From Thermosporothrix hazakensis (GTDB taxonomy: Bacteria; Chloroflexota; Ktedonobacteria; Ktedonobacterales; Ktedonobacteraceae), in the NCBI RefSeq assembly GCF_003253565.1, contig NZ_QKUF01000011.1:1-64000 (forward strand): a DNA stretch of 64,000 bases, written 5' to 3'. Below the pieces are notes generated by a model. That model had not been told where the DNA came from and did not search any database. It was given only the letters and a program-made list of their open reading frames with translations. The translations under genes were made by a program, and so were the position numbers. Of the stretch, positions 34,415 through 43,243 are shown one piece after another. The number at the start of each line of letters is the position of its first letter. The first letter of the stretch is position 1.

Positions 34415-34824
34415 AAATAGATCCTCTCTTTCGGTTCCACCATATGCTGTAAGCTATTTCCATGTCGTTGAATATGCGCTTTCTATATACCCTCTTTCAT
34501 AAAAAGAAACTTTTGTATTACTCAACAATATCATAAAGAGGACTATCGAGGGAATGATGTTCAACAAACAATCGAGGAATGATGCTTTTCTGGCTTGTTG
34601 CTTGCTTTCTATTTCCACAATTGTTAAGCCAAGCTTAGCCAATATCATCAAATAGAACTTTTTTCCCTGTTTTATAAATTTGATGTTCTTTCAGACTGAG
34701 CTATGTTATACTGTCTTTGCCGATGTATAGGCATGCATAAAAATATCATCCCAACGTGTGTACCCTGTTTGCTGGTCTCCTGATGCTGTGACTTCAAGTA
34801 CCTGGAAAGGATGGACCCACTCTT
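34415..34824. other. AT-rich gene-free region
   Basis: Between the GH25 gene (leftward) and the CARF gene (rightward). TTGATG (34680-34685), 16 bp, TATGTT is a possible promoter for the latter. A small minus-strand frame at 34454-34651 with one hydrophobic segment lacks a ribosome site and was not called. Confidence 0.4.
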
Positions 34825-35708
34825 ATGGCTGTGACGATGATTGCTCTGGTTGGTGGACAGACGCTCCCGAACTTTTTTCCGGTGAAGGTATATCGCCCTG
34901 ATCAGCTTCTCCTTGTCTATTCGGATAGGACAGAGAAGCAGTATCACAATCTGAAGTCGACACTTGAAATGGAGACAAAAGTTCTTGGCTTGTAGACTGA
35001 TGCTTATAACGTGGAAACGATTATTCAAGATATCGCTCATGCATTGAGCCCATTTGATGAGCATGAATTTCTGTTTAACGCGACTGGTGGTACAAAGATT
35101 ATGGCGCTGGCCGCGACACTGCTTGCGGAAAAGTATCGATCGCCGATGGTCTATCTTGAAAGCGAGGGGAAACAATATAACTTTTATTATCATACGTGGG
35201 AGGATCACAGGCTGATCTCGCACAAGCAGCCACTGGAGGGAAGCTATCTTCATCTGGAGGATGTGTTTAACCTCTACCTGGGTCCCGGCAAATGGGAGGA
35301 ATGTGGTCCTGACCCGAAGAAAGATGGCGCTCATTTTGAGGGTGTACTTGCTGAAGCGCTGCGGGCTCACGGGTATGAAGTCATGCTGGGAGTCAAAGGA
35401 TTGAACGGGCAACTTGATATTGATATTGCGATCTGCTTTCAGAATCAGTTCGGTATTATTGAGGCAAAATCAGACAAAAATGGTAAAAGCTGGATGGGAT
35501 TAAACAGTTATGCACGGCTATGAAATTTCTTGGTACTTATACAAAACCTTTTTATGCGATTTCTATCGAACCTAATGAAACGCATGAAATAATCTTCAGT
35601 ACGGCGAGAATTACGCCCATTTCTCTGCTGGATTATCAACAGGGGCAGCCGCTCTCAGAACAAGCGATTTCGACGCTTTTGAACACAGTTGACAGGGAGT
35701 TGAGATAG
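34825..35708 (+). pseudogene. CARF-domain PD-(D/E)XK nuclease, Card1/Can2-like, with in-frame stop and frameshift
   Basis: About 294 codons. CARF part: ALVGGQTLPNFFPVKVYRP, LLVYSDRTEKQY and the ligand motif FNATGGTKIMALAA. Nuclease part: GAHFEGVLAEAL, QLDIDIAICFQNQFGIIEAKSDKNG with the metal-binding Asp and the E.K pair, then LNSYARL. In the family cyclic oligoadenylate binding activates DNA or RNA cleavage. Codon 57 (34993-34995) is TAG, after which the same frame continues. Near 35520 the frame changes; MKFLGTYTKPFYAISIEP, overlapping the stop as ATGA, continues the domain. No CRISPR array or cas gene is present. Confidence 0.75.
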
Positions 35709-35745
35709 GAAGGGAAGAAAGATAGCTACATTGTTATAAATCTAT

Positions 35746-35790
35746 CGAGCGCTGGATGCAGGCCGATTGACCCTGCATACCAGCCGCTCG
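35746..35790. other. long imperfect stem-loop between convergent genes
   Basis: CGAGC-G-CTGG-ATGCAGG pairs with CCTGCAT-A-CCAG-CC-GCTCG around about eight bases. No T-tract on either side, so not a standard terminator. It sits between the CARF pseudogene and the PEP synthase-like gene. Confidence 0.5.
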
Positions 35791-35835
35791 GGAGACCTCG
35801 AAAACTGAATAGGATGTATCGGGATCGCCTGTCGT

Positions 35836-37116
35836 CTAGCTTTCAGGGGTGATGCTTACAGTGCCTGTAAAGCCATCGACGGTGATCGTCTGGCCGGTGG
35901 CGATGGTCTCGGTTGCACCGGGAACGCCGACAACTGCCGGAATGCCGTACTCGCGGGCTACGACAGCTCCGTGTGACATTGGACCGCCCATTTCCATGAC
36001 CAGCGCACCCGCCGTGAGAAACAGCGGTGTCCAGCCGGGATCGGTTGAGGGAGCTACAAGGATCTCACCCTGCTCAAGGCGGGCGTTGGTCGGGTCCAGG
36101 ATCACACGTGCTGTGCCGGTAAGGTGGCCGGGCGAAGCCGCGATGCCGTGAAGCGTGATCGTTCCTTGAGCATCAGGCGGGATGGATCGTGCCTCTGGCT
36201 CGGTGCCATCCGAGAGTAGAACGCGTGGAACATGTTTCCGGCGCAGCTCGAACGCATAGGTTGCCCGCCGTTCGCGGACTTGCTCGCGAAAGTCCTTTCC
36301 TGCAAGGGCCTCATGCACCTCTGGAAGCGTCAGGAAGAAGATGTCTTCGGGGGTTTCCAGGTGATGTATGGCTGCAAGCTCCCTACCAATAGGCCAGAGT
36401 TGAGCGCGTGCAAAGGCCAGCAGCGAGACGATAGTGAATTTTGGCAACTCGCGCAAGCCAAGTAGCAGACGCATGCGGTGGAGGGCAAAAGCGACGGCCT
36501 TTCCTCTCAGCCAGCTCTTATGGCGGGCGCGACGGATCAGCGTTCTGATCTTCTCTTCGGCTTCTCTGGTGCCTCGCTTGAACTGGATATCGGGGGCCTG
36601 TTCCGGTTGTGTGTGTCCGAGAAAGTTTGCCAGAATATCAAAAATGGGTTCAGGCTTTTCGGACCAGCGCGGCAGGCCGGCATCGATCTCAGCGATGCCA
36701 CGTTGTCCGTACTGGTGAAGGAAGGTCTGAAGCTCGCTTTGTACGAGGTGCGGAAGTGTCCCTTCATGATAGCGTTGGGCCAGCCGGGCGGAGCTCTCAT
36801 GCAGGAGCAGTTGACGTATCTCATTGTCCCGGGCGAACTTCTGTGCCAGCGTCCAGAGGGTCAGGTCCATCTCGGTCGTGACGTTGAGAGGCAAGCTGCG
36901 CATGACCTGTTGCAGCTCGTCAGCGGTGGCAAGCCCTTTCAGCAGTTTGTTTGTCAGCAGCATTGAGAGCATACCCGCGCCGAGAAATGGAATGATGCGC
37001 TCGATGTATTGGGGCGTTCTGGCGAAGCAGGCCTCTATGCTGGCGAGCCGTTGGGCTGCGGTCGCATGAAGCGGGTACCTGAAGCGTGCGTTCAAGCTCT
37101 GCGAGCAGGGTGGCAC
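35836..37116 (-). CDS. PEP synthase / rifampin phosphotransferase-like, C-terminal part (split by frameshift)
   Basis: The real in-frame part begins near 37077 with YPLHATAAQRLASIEACF. It holds the middle domain and the swivelling phosphohistidine domain: GTITLHGIAASPGHLTG, ILVAPSTDPGWTPLF and GGPMSHGAVVAREYGIPAVVG with the catalytic His. Together with the adjacent frame the protein is about 886 residues, matching rifampin phosphotransferases and YvkC-type PEP synthases. As it stands this part lacks a proper start. Confidence 0.8.
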   Translation of the reverse strand: MPPCSQSLNARFRYPLHATAAQRLASIEACFARTPQYIERIIPFLGAGMLSMLLTNKLLKGLATADELQQVMRSLPLNVTTEMDLTLWTLAQKFARDNEIRQLLLHESSARLAQRYHEGTLPHLVQSELQTFLHQYGQRGIAEIDAGLPRWSEKPEPIFDILANFLGHTQPEQAPDIQFKRGTREAEEKIRTLIRRARHKSWLRGKAVAFALHRMRLLLGLRELPKFTIVSLLAFARAQLWPIGRELAAIHHLETPEDIFFLTLPEVHEALAGKDFREQVRERRATYAFELRRKHVPRVLLSDGTEPEARSIPPDAQGTITLHGIAASPGHLTGTARVILDPTNARLEQGEILVAPSTDPGWTPLFLTAGALVMEMGGPMSHGAVVAREYGIPAVVGVPGATETIATGQTITVDGFTGTVSITPES

Positions 37117-38497
37117 GCATCTGTACGGCCTGCTCTGGTCGCAACATTCCCCGCAGGATGCGAGACGGGAGACGAAGTCGTAACAGGATACGAAGCGTGA
37201 AGAGCAGCGAGGCGCCGCGTGAGGTGCGCGTGAGTGAGAGCCGCTTGTCCTGCACGAGCTGCTTGAAGATGGGTTGCGTTCGGCTTTCTGCGCTGCCCAT
37301 CAACGCGATCAGGAGTTGACGGGCAACCACGTTCCTGAGCGGCGTTGTCATATCCAGAAAGAGGCGCATTCCAGCATCTTTGAGAAACGTGGGCTCGGGT
37401 GTGGCTGGCGGCATGCCGAGAAAGGTCGCAATCGCTGTGCCTACCCGCTTCAGAAGCGAGCTTCCCAGGGGCGTAAAGGGCCGAAATACGCCCTGTACAA
37501 CGTTGAGCGAAAAGTACACGCGTAGCTTGTCGTCGCTGTCCGGTGCATCGGCGGGCAGAGGATAGAGCGTGGTAATCGGTCGTGCCTGAAGCAGCCAGAG
37601 CTTTCCCTGCACGTCGATAGACCATTCGATGTCCTGCGGTGCTCCGTAATGCTGTTCGACGCGCTGCCCGAGCCGCGCCAGCTCTCTGATCTGTTCATCG
37701 CTCACGCAGGCCTCATTCGCTGAAGATAGCGCGACGCGTTCCGTGCCGCCACCTGCTGTGGCGCGGATCTGTAGCTGCTTCTCGCCAATATGGCGCTCAA
37801 GAATCCGCCCTGCAAGGGTATCGACGACGAAATGATCGGGGTTGACCGCGCCTGATACCACAGCTTCGCCCAGGCCAGGGCTGGCGTCAATGACGGCCTG
37901 TCGACGTTTCCCGGTCAGCGGGTTGGCGGTGAAGAGCACGCCTGCGACCCGAGAATCAATTAACCGTTGCACCACGACGGCAAGCCGCACCGTATGCGGA
38001 TCAATGCCATTTTTTGCTCGGTAGCTGACCGCTCGCTCAGTCCAGAGGGAAGCCCAACAACGCCGTACGGCATCCAGCACAGCAGCTTCGCCGACGATGT
38101 TCAGGTAGGTATCCTGCTGACCGGCAAAGCTGGCAAACGGCAGGTCTTCGGAGGTTGCAGAGGAGCGCACCGCCACCGGCTGCGAGGGGCCAAGCTGTCG
38201 ATATGCCTGTATGATGGTCTGCTCCAGCTCTTTCGGGATCGGAGCCTCATGAATCCGTGCCCGCATGCGAGCGGCAAGTTCGGCCAGGCGCTCGGGCTCT
38301 TTTGTCTGCTCAAGCTCGTCCAGCAGCGGCGCAAGGTCGAGCTGTTGCGTTATCAGCAGGTAGGCATCGGTTGTGATGGTGAAGCCGGGAGGAACCGGAA
38401 ACCCCGCCCGCGTGAGCTCGCTTAGATTATAGGCTTTCCCGCCAGTACGCTCAATAGAGGAACTGGCTGTAAAAGGAAGAAGTAGCGAATTGGTCAT
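36920..38497 (-). CDS. PEP synthase / rifampin phosphotransferase-like, ATP-binding N-terminal part (split by frameshift)
   Basis: Amino-terminal ATP-grasp domain: TGGKAYNLSELTRAGFPVPPGF, PVAVRSSATSEDLPFASFAGQQ, AVVVQRLIDSRVAGVLFTANP, DIEWSIDVQGKLWLLQARPIT. These are shared by PEP synthases and rifampin phosphotransferases, which move the beta-phosphate of ATP through a His to pyruvate or to an antibiotic. From about 37078 on, the frame leaves the family sequence (after LLAELERTLQ) and ends at 36920; one extra base at the AGGTACCC junction would explain it. AAGGAG precedes ATG 38497. The middle region resembles Rph more than PpsA, so antibiotic modification is possible. Confidence 0.82.
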   Translation of the reverse strand: MTNSLLLPFTASSSIERTGGKAYNLSELTRAGFPVPPGFTITTDAYLLITQQLDLAPLLDELEQTKEPERLAELAARMRARIHEAPIPKELEQTIIQAYRQLGPSQPVAVRSSATSEDLPFASFAGQQDTYLNIVGEAAVLDAVRRCWASLWTERAVSYRAKNGIDPHTVRLAVVVQRLIDSRVAGVLFTANPLTGKRRQAVIDASPGLGEAVVSGAVNPDHFVVDTLAGRILERHIGEKQLQIRATAGGGTERVALSSANEACVSDEQIRELARLGQRVEQHYGAPQDIEWSIDVQGKLWLLQARPITTLYPLPADAPDSDDKLRVYFSLNVVQGVFRPFTPLGSSLLKRVGTAIATFLGMPPATPEPTFLKDAGMRLFLDMTTPLRNVVARQLLIALMGSAESRTQPIFKQLVQDKRLSLTRTSRGASLLFTLRILLRLRLPSRILRGMLRPEQAVQMRATLLAELERTLQVPASCDRSPTARQHRGLLRQNAPIHRAHHSISRRGYALNAADKQTAERACHR

Positions 38498-39037
38498 CGT
38501 GGCTCCTTTGAAGGTTCGGTTTTTTCTCTCTTAATATAATTGACTGATTAATTAATAATTATAGTATACAACGAGAATGCGCTGTACGTCTACCCTTTCG
38601 GATAGGTGCAATGATGCCCTACGCTCGAAAAATATGTTCTATATCTACTATGTATCGCGAAATGTATTTTATTGTTTCCGCTTGAGCCGCTCGATCAGCA
38701 TGTAAATGCTCCATTGGGTGAGCAAGAAGGGGAGCGGCAGCGCGAGCTATCCTCTTTTTTCTGGGGCTGCTATATAGTTATGATGGATAAAAAGATGAAA
38801 AAGAACATTTATTCTGTGGAAATAGACAAAACGCGCCTCTTTATGGTATAAATGTTGATAGGTGTGTGATTGAGCAATGAAACATGGTGCCTTTGTGCTC
38901 AGAAATGCTCCTGGGCGGATGGGAGAGATAAAGACATCATTTTGAGCGTTTGTCGTAGCATCAGTTTCTATCCAGTAGAAGAGGCATCGCTTTCATGTGA
39001 TTTCACGCAAGCAAGAAAGCGTGCCAGGAGGAACAAC
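38498..39037. other. 540-bp intergenic region upstream of PEP synthase-like and egtB genes
   Basis: AT-rich block 38530-38575 (GATTAATTAATAATTATAGTATAC) probably holds the leftward promoter. At 38669-38746 a minus-strand remnant encodes LALPLPFLLTQWSIYMLIER and ends in a stop, perhaps the tail of a lost membrane protein. The rightward promoter is listed separately. The in-frame extension of EgtB to 38870 is not supported by a ribosome site. Confidence 0.4.
38823..38852 (+). promoter_or_regulatory. promoter of egtB-egtD
   Basis: TAGACA, 18-bp spacer, TATAAA with extended -10 TGG. The 5' leader would be about 180 nt. Confidence 0.55.
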
Positions 39038-40318
39038 ATGACTTCTTTCAAGCAGGAGCTCATTGAGCCGCGCAGCCTGATCGACCAGTATCAGCGAGTG
39101 CGTCGCTTCACTGAGTCCCTTTGTGAGCCGCTTGAGACCGAAGATTATGTGATTCAGTCAATGCCAGATGTGAGCCCGACGAAGTGGCATCTTGCTCATG
39201 TCACCTGGTTCTGGGAAACGTTTTTGCTCGCAAGCCGACAGGCGAATTACCGCTCGCTTCATCCCCAATATGCCTACCTTTTTAACTCCTATTACAACTC
39301 GCTCGGGCAGCGCCATTGTCGGCCAAAACGAGGCCTGATCTCGCGCCCGACGGTCAAGGAGACCTACGAGTATCGGCGTTATGTAGATGAACATGTGCTG
39401 GCTTATCTTCAGCAGCTTGATGAGGCACAAATGGCCGAGCTTGCACCGCTGATCCAGCTTGGCCTGAACCATGAGCAGCAGCATCAGGAATTGATGCTCA
39501 CTGATATCAAGCATGTGTTTGCCTCGAATCCGCTGTACCCCGCCTACACCGAATACAAGAGGCCAGGCGTGACAGAGGTTCCATCGCTGGCATGGGTCTC
39601 GTTTCCGGAAGGGGTGTATGAGATTGGCCACGAGGGCAACGGCTTTGCGTATGACAACGAGGGACCACGCCACAAGCAGTATGTGCAGGCGTTTCAACTG
39701 GCCTCACGTCTGGTAACGAACGGGGAGTATCTGGCTTTTATGGAAGATGGTGGCTATGAAAACCCGCTCCTCTGGCTCTCTGAAGGGTGGGCAACCGTGC
39801 AGCAAGAGGAATGGCAGGCTCCGTTCTACTGGGAGAAACGCGACGGCCAATGGTGGGCGCTGACGCTCTCGGGGCTGCGCGCGGTTGATCCGGCTGAACC
39901 CGTGTGCCATGTGAGTTACTTCGAGGCCGACGCCTACGCTCGTTGGGCGGGCGCACGGCTCCCGACCGAGGCTGAATGGGAAGTCGCGGCGCGTACCGTT
40001 CCTGTTACTGGCAATTTTGTGGAGCAGGGGCATTTCCATCCGACTCCGCTGGCGAGCGCACCGCAAGCAGGCACGCTGACGCAGATGTATGGGGATGTAT
40101 GGGAGTGGACCCAGAGCTCCTATTCGCCGTATCCGGGCTATCGGCCCTCGGCAGGAGCGGTCGGAGAGTATAACGGAAAGTTTATGTGCAATCAATATGT
40201 GCTGCGCGGCGGTTCTTGCGCAACCTCGCTCTCACATATCCGCCCGACCTATCGCAACTTCTTCCCGGCAAACGCACAATGGCAATTTATGGGTATTCGA
40301 CTCGCACGGGAGGTGTAA
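39038..40318 (+). CDS. egtB: ergothioneine biosynthesis sulfoxide synthase EgtB
   Basis: 426 residues. Non-heme iron enzyme joining a thiol to trimethylhistidine (hercynine) with oxygen. Amino-terminal DinB-like four-helix domain with an iron-site His in KWHLAHVTWFWE and the motif NHEQQHQELM, then a formylglycine-generating-enzyme-like domain ending LRGGSCATSLSHIRPTYRNFF. Several residues distinguishing EgtB types 1 and 2 cannot be judged by eye. GGAGG before ATG 39038 sets the start. EgtD follows after 28 bp. Confidence 0.93.
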   Translation: MTSFKQELIEPRSLIDQYQRVRRFTESLCEPLETEDYVIQSMPDVSPTKWHLAHVTWFWETFLLASRQANYRSLHPQYAYLFNSYYNSLGQRHCRPKRGLISRPTVKETYEYRRYVDEHVLAYLQQLDEAQMAELAPLIQLGLNHEQQHQELMLTDIKHVFASNPLYPAYTEYKRPGVTEVPSLAWVSFPEGVYEIGHEGNGFAYDNEGPRHKQYVQAFQLASRLVTNGEYLAFMEDGGYENPLLWLSEGWATVQQEEWQAPFYWEKRDGQWWALTLSGLRAVDPAEPVCHVSYFEADAYARWAGARLPTEAEWEVAARTVPVTGNFVEQGHFHPTPLASAPQAGTLTQMYGDVWEWTQSSYSPYPGYRPSAGAVGEYNGKFMCNQYVLRGGSCATSLSHIRPTYRNFFPANAQWQFMGIRLAREV

Positions 40319-40346
40319 CATTTCTGTACATAGAAGAGGCTCATTG

Positions 40347-41291
40347 GTGCTCTATGACTTCGAGCCGCGCCTTCAGACCTTTCGTGAAGAGGTCTTGCAG
40401 GGGCTTCAGAAGTCACCAAAAGAGCTACCAAGCAAGTACCTGTATGACGAGGAGGGATCGCGCCTGTTCGAGCAAATCTGCGAGCAGGAGGAATATTACC
40501 TCACACGTACTGAGATGTCGATTATGCAGGAAAAACTTCCTGAGATGGTTGAGCTTATCGGTCCGCAAGCCCTGCTGATCGAATATGGAAGCGGTAATAG
40601 TATGAAGACGCGTATGTTGCTTGAAGCACTGCACGATCCGGCAGGCTATGTGCCGATTGACATCTCGCGTGTCTTCCTGTTGCGGGCTGGAATGGCTCTG
40701 GTGGCGGCTTACCCCCAATTGGAGGTACTGCCGGTATGCGCCGATTATACCAGCGAGTTTGAGATCCCGACACCACAAAAGCCGGTTGCTCGTCGTGTTG
40801 CCTATTTTCCCGGTTCCACCATCGGCAACTTTGACCCGGAGCCCGCGCGGCACTTCCTGAGCCACGTCGCTCGGGCCTGCCGGGGTGGTGGCCTGCTGAT
40901 CGGGGTTGATCTAAAGAAGGATTTCAACCTGTTGCATGCCGCATATAACGATCGACAGCAGATCACGGCGCGTTTTAATCGCCATTTGCTGGTGCGTATG
41001 AATCGGGAATTGAATGCAAATTTCCAGCTTGATCGTTTTGCCCATTATTCATTCTATAATCCTGGAGAAGGGCGAATCGAAATGCACCTTGTAAGCCTGC
41101 AAAATCAGATAGTGCGTATCGGCGATGTGGACATTGAGTTCAAGCGTGGTGAAAGCATCTGGACCGAGAACTCATACAAGTATACCCTTGAAGAGTTCGC
41201 TCTGCTGGCCGAGTCAGCGGGTTTCAGGGTCAGGCAGGTCTGGACAGACCCGCAGGAGTGGTTCAGTATTCAATTTCTTGAAGCCGTCTAG
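40347..41291 (+). CDS. egtD: L-histidine N-alpha-methyltransferase EgtD
   Basis: 314 residues. Uses three S-adenosylmethionine to make hercynine, the substrate of EgtB. SAM site EYGSGNSMKTRMLLEAL, YVPIDIS and FPGSTIGNFDP; the substrate region TENSYKYTLEEF near the end is characteristic. The frame is open far upstream, but the start is taken as GTG at 40347 because AAGAGG lies seven bases before it and the family begins about here. No egtA, egtC or egtE is nearby, so the C-S lyase step must be elsewhere or done by another enzyme. Confidence 0.93.
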   Translation: MLYDFEPRLQTFREEVLQGLQKSPKELPSKYLYDEEGSRLFEQICEQEEYYLTRTEMSIMQEKLPEMVELIGPQALLIEYGSGNSMKTRMLLEALHDPAGYVPIDISRVFLLRAGMALVAAYPQLEVLPVCADYTSEFEIPTPQKPVARRVAYFPGSTIGNFDPEPARHFLSHVARACRGGGLLIGVDLKKDFNLLHAAYNDRQQITARFNRHLLVRMNRELNANFQLDRFAHYSFYNPGEGRIEMHLVSLQNQIVRIGDVDIEFKRGESIWTENSYKYTLEEFALLAESAGFRVRQVWTDPQEWFSIQFLEAV

Positions 41292-41330
41292 CAAGCAGGC
41301 CGGGGAGCTTCTGCTTGCCCGGCTTCTTTT
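41292..41330 (+). terminator. terminator of egtB-egtD
   Basis: GCCGGG (41299-41304) pairs with CCCGGC (41318-41323), inside an alternative GCAAGCAG/CTGCTTGC stem, then TTCTTTT. Confidence 0.7.
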
Positions 41331-41436
41331 CGGTGGGCGAAAGGCGTGTGTATTCCTCGTAAAATGCGCCCGACCCGAAACAGGGGGTGTGCAGTGAAAG
41401 AGGTCAATGATGCTGATTGGCCGCTTGCTCCCCTTT

Positions 41437-41661
41437 TCAGTCAGGAAGGGAAAGCGGCGCACCAAGCACGACAACTTGTCGCTCTATGGTGTTTTGCCAG
41501 AGGCGCACTTCGTGCGTTTGCGCATGAATTGCTCCCAGTGGATCCTTCTCACCAGGCCTGTGGAGCCCGATCCAGACATTCCCCTGTTCCGCCAGAAAGG
41601 CGATTTCCCAGGGCACAGTAAAGCGGGCAATGATTCGCTGCCCTTCTGAAACCAGACGCAT
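41437..41661 (-). CDS. small hypothetical protein
   Basis: 74 residues with a beta-strand pattern (QRIIARFTVPWEIAFLAEQG, VWIGLHRPGE). No family recognised. GGAGG lies about 13 bases before the ATG, slightly long. Preferred to the overlapping plus-strand frames because its composition is more protein-like. Confidence 0.45.
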   Translation of the reverse strand: MRLVSEGQRIIARFTVPWEIAFLAEQGNVWIGLHRPGEKDPLGAIHAQTHEVRLWQNTIERQVVVLGAPLSLPD

Positions 41662-42202
41662 TCCGTTACTCTATCCTCCACAATGCTGATAGAAATTCCC
41701 GATTCTCCCTTTTTCTCTGCACCTTATAGTATAAACCATAAGCTTGAGAGGTGCGAATACCTTCACCTGTCCAAAAGACCAGAAAATGCTAATTGGCTGA
41801 TACAAGCATCCAGGGGAGCGCTCTATAGTGGTGGTAGATATTGGATTTGAATCATAGGAGGAATGAAAAATGAAAGAAGCGCCGATGATGGTGCTAGAGC
41901 AATATACAGGCCGGTCGAGAGCGAGTGCAGTATCCGGGAACAAGCAGGTGCCGCTGTGCTTGCTGGACGGGCAACGCAGGCTGTTCTGACTCAACCAGCA
42001 CATCCACAGCTTGAGATGCTGGAAATCATATGCAACAGAAGCCCGAATCAGAACAATACGGATCCGCTCAGGCGAATAGCGCGTTCGCCTGTTCCTGTTG
42101 AAGCGCACGAGAGAAGCGGCCTGTCGTGAAAGAGGTGGAAAAATACCCGACATGCCGATTGTGAACGACAAAATGCCGCTTCTCATCCCTGCTTTGCCCG
42201 CT
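41662..42202. other. 540-bp region without a supported gene
   Basis: A 39-codon frame at 41870-41989 (MKEAPMMVLEQYTGRSRASA) has AGGAGG at perfect spacing but no recognised family. A long minus-strand frame (41671-42186) is rich in Ser, Cys and Arg and looks like a shadow. Remnants of a degraded gene are possible. Confidence 0.35.
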
Positions 42203-42400
42203 TTATTGTGCGGGCGTGCCGAAGAAGGTATGATACCATGTTCGGACAGAACCTCGTGCGCGAGGCCCCAGAAGGGTACGTACGTCCTCCAGGGTCAGTT
42301 TTGGATTGCTGCGCAGGAGCGCGTGAACCCGCTGCCTACCGGTCGGCTGCCAGTAGCGAGTACGCTCCACGATCCAACTTGGATATCTTTTCTGCTTCAT
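42203..42400 (-). CDS. small basic hypothetical protein
   Basis: 65 residues: MKQKRYPSWIVERTRYWQPT, then RQRVHALLRSNPKLTLEDVRTLLG, which reads like a short helical, possibly HTH-like, DNA-binding segment. AGAGGA precedes the ATG at 42400. No family recognised. Confidence 0.5.
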   Translation of the reverse strand: MKQKRYPSWIVERTRYWQPTGRQRVHALLRSNPKLTLEDVRTLLGPRARGSVRTWYHTFFGTPAQ

Positions 42401-42532
42401 GATTGTTTCCTCTAGTCTGTTCCTTATGATATCCATTGTAGCGCATGAGGTACCTTTTGTCACGGGGGCAATACCGTTTTTCTCATGAAAATAGGGATTC
42501 TGCTTTCTCGTTTCTGGGTCTCAGGGAGGCTC

Positions 42533-43243
42533 TCAGTTATAGGAGTCCGGTGCCTTCTTGAGAGACTTCCACTGTTGCCCGTCATGCCCAAAAATAACCA
42601 GTCGTACCTGTTCACGCTCCACCAAATCAAGGAGTTTTTGCGTACTGGCTCGCAACTGGTCTTCGTTGTCGTCAAGAGGCCACTTAGGCCGGTCGGGAAC
42701 AAACAGGCGCTGTAATGAGACGGCATCAATAGTAAGCAGGACGGGGCCCGTTTGTGGCAGACGTACAAGTACTGATTGATGCCCGTAGGCGTGTCCGCTG
42801 GTTTCAAGCAGCGTCAAACCGGGGAGCAGTTCTGTATCGCCATCAATGAGCCGATAGCGCAGCGCTGGATGATCCCAGTGCGCGCGGGCCGGGGCGTAGC
42901 GCTCGTGGCCGCTTTTCGCCTGCTCGTAGTGCTTGCGCTGGACGATACATTCTGCCCGGGTAAAAGCATCATGGTAGCCTGCATGATCTACATCAAAATG
43001 CGTACAGATAAGTATGTCGATGTCTTCGGGCTGTATACCTAAATCGGCTAATTGGAGCAGTACATTTCTCTCTTCCTCGACCGGCATATGTTGCAAATAC
43101 TCGGGAGGAAGCCCGCTGTCAATCAGAATGCGCTTGCCATCTATGGTTTCGAGCAGATAGCAGACGGCGTTTGCAATACCCGAGAAGTGGGAGCCGGTGA
43201 CAACCTGCAAGAGATAGAGACGCTGAATTGCGGTTGTGTTCAT
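42533..43243 (-). CDS. metallo-beta-lactamase-fold hydrolase, AHL-lactonase-like
   Basis: 236 residues. NAVCYLLETIDGKRILIDSGLPP and the metal motif CTHFDVDHAGYHD place it with N-acyl homoserine lactonases and related hydrolases. The family motif HxHxDH is HxDxDH here, which should change the first metal site. GHAYGHQSVLVRLP and LVIFGHDGQQW supply later metal-binding His and Asp. Start at 43243 is set by AAAGGAAG; the frame extends to 43417. Quorum-signal cleavage is possible but unproven. Confidence 0.85.
   Translation of the reverse strand: MNTTAIQRLYLLQVVTGSHFSGIANAVCYLLETIDGKRILIDSGLPPEYLQHMPVEEERNVLLQLADLGIQPEDIDILICTHFDVDHAGYHDAFTRAECIVQRKHYEQAKSGHERYAPARAHWDHPALRYRLIDGDTELLPGLTLLETSGHAYGHQSVLVRLPQTGPVLLTIDAVSLQRLFVPDRPKWPLDDNEDQLRASTQKLLDLVEREQVRLVIFGHDGQQWKSLKKAPDSYN

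Noticed and set aside
34993..34995. TAG read as an amino acid (recoded stop) in the CARF gene
   Set aside because: Other genes here, such as the deformylase and the XRE/TPR regulator, end in TAG, so recoding is not supported.
41671..42186. 171-codon minus-strand frame
   Set aside because: Rich in Ser, Cys and Arg with no recognisable domain; ribosome site lacking.
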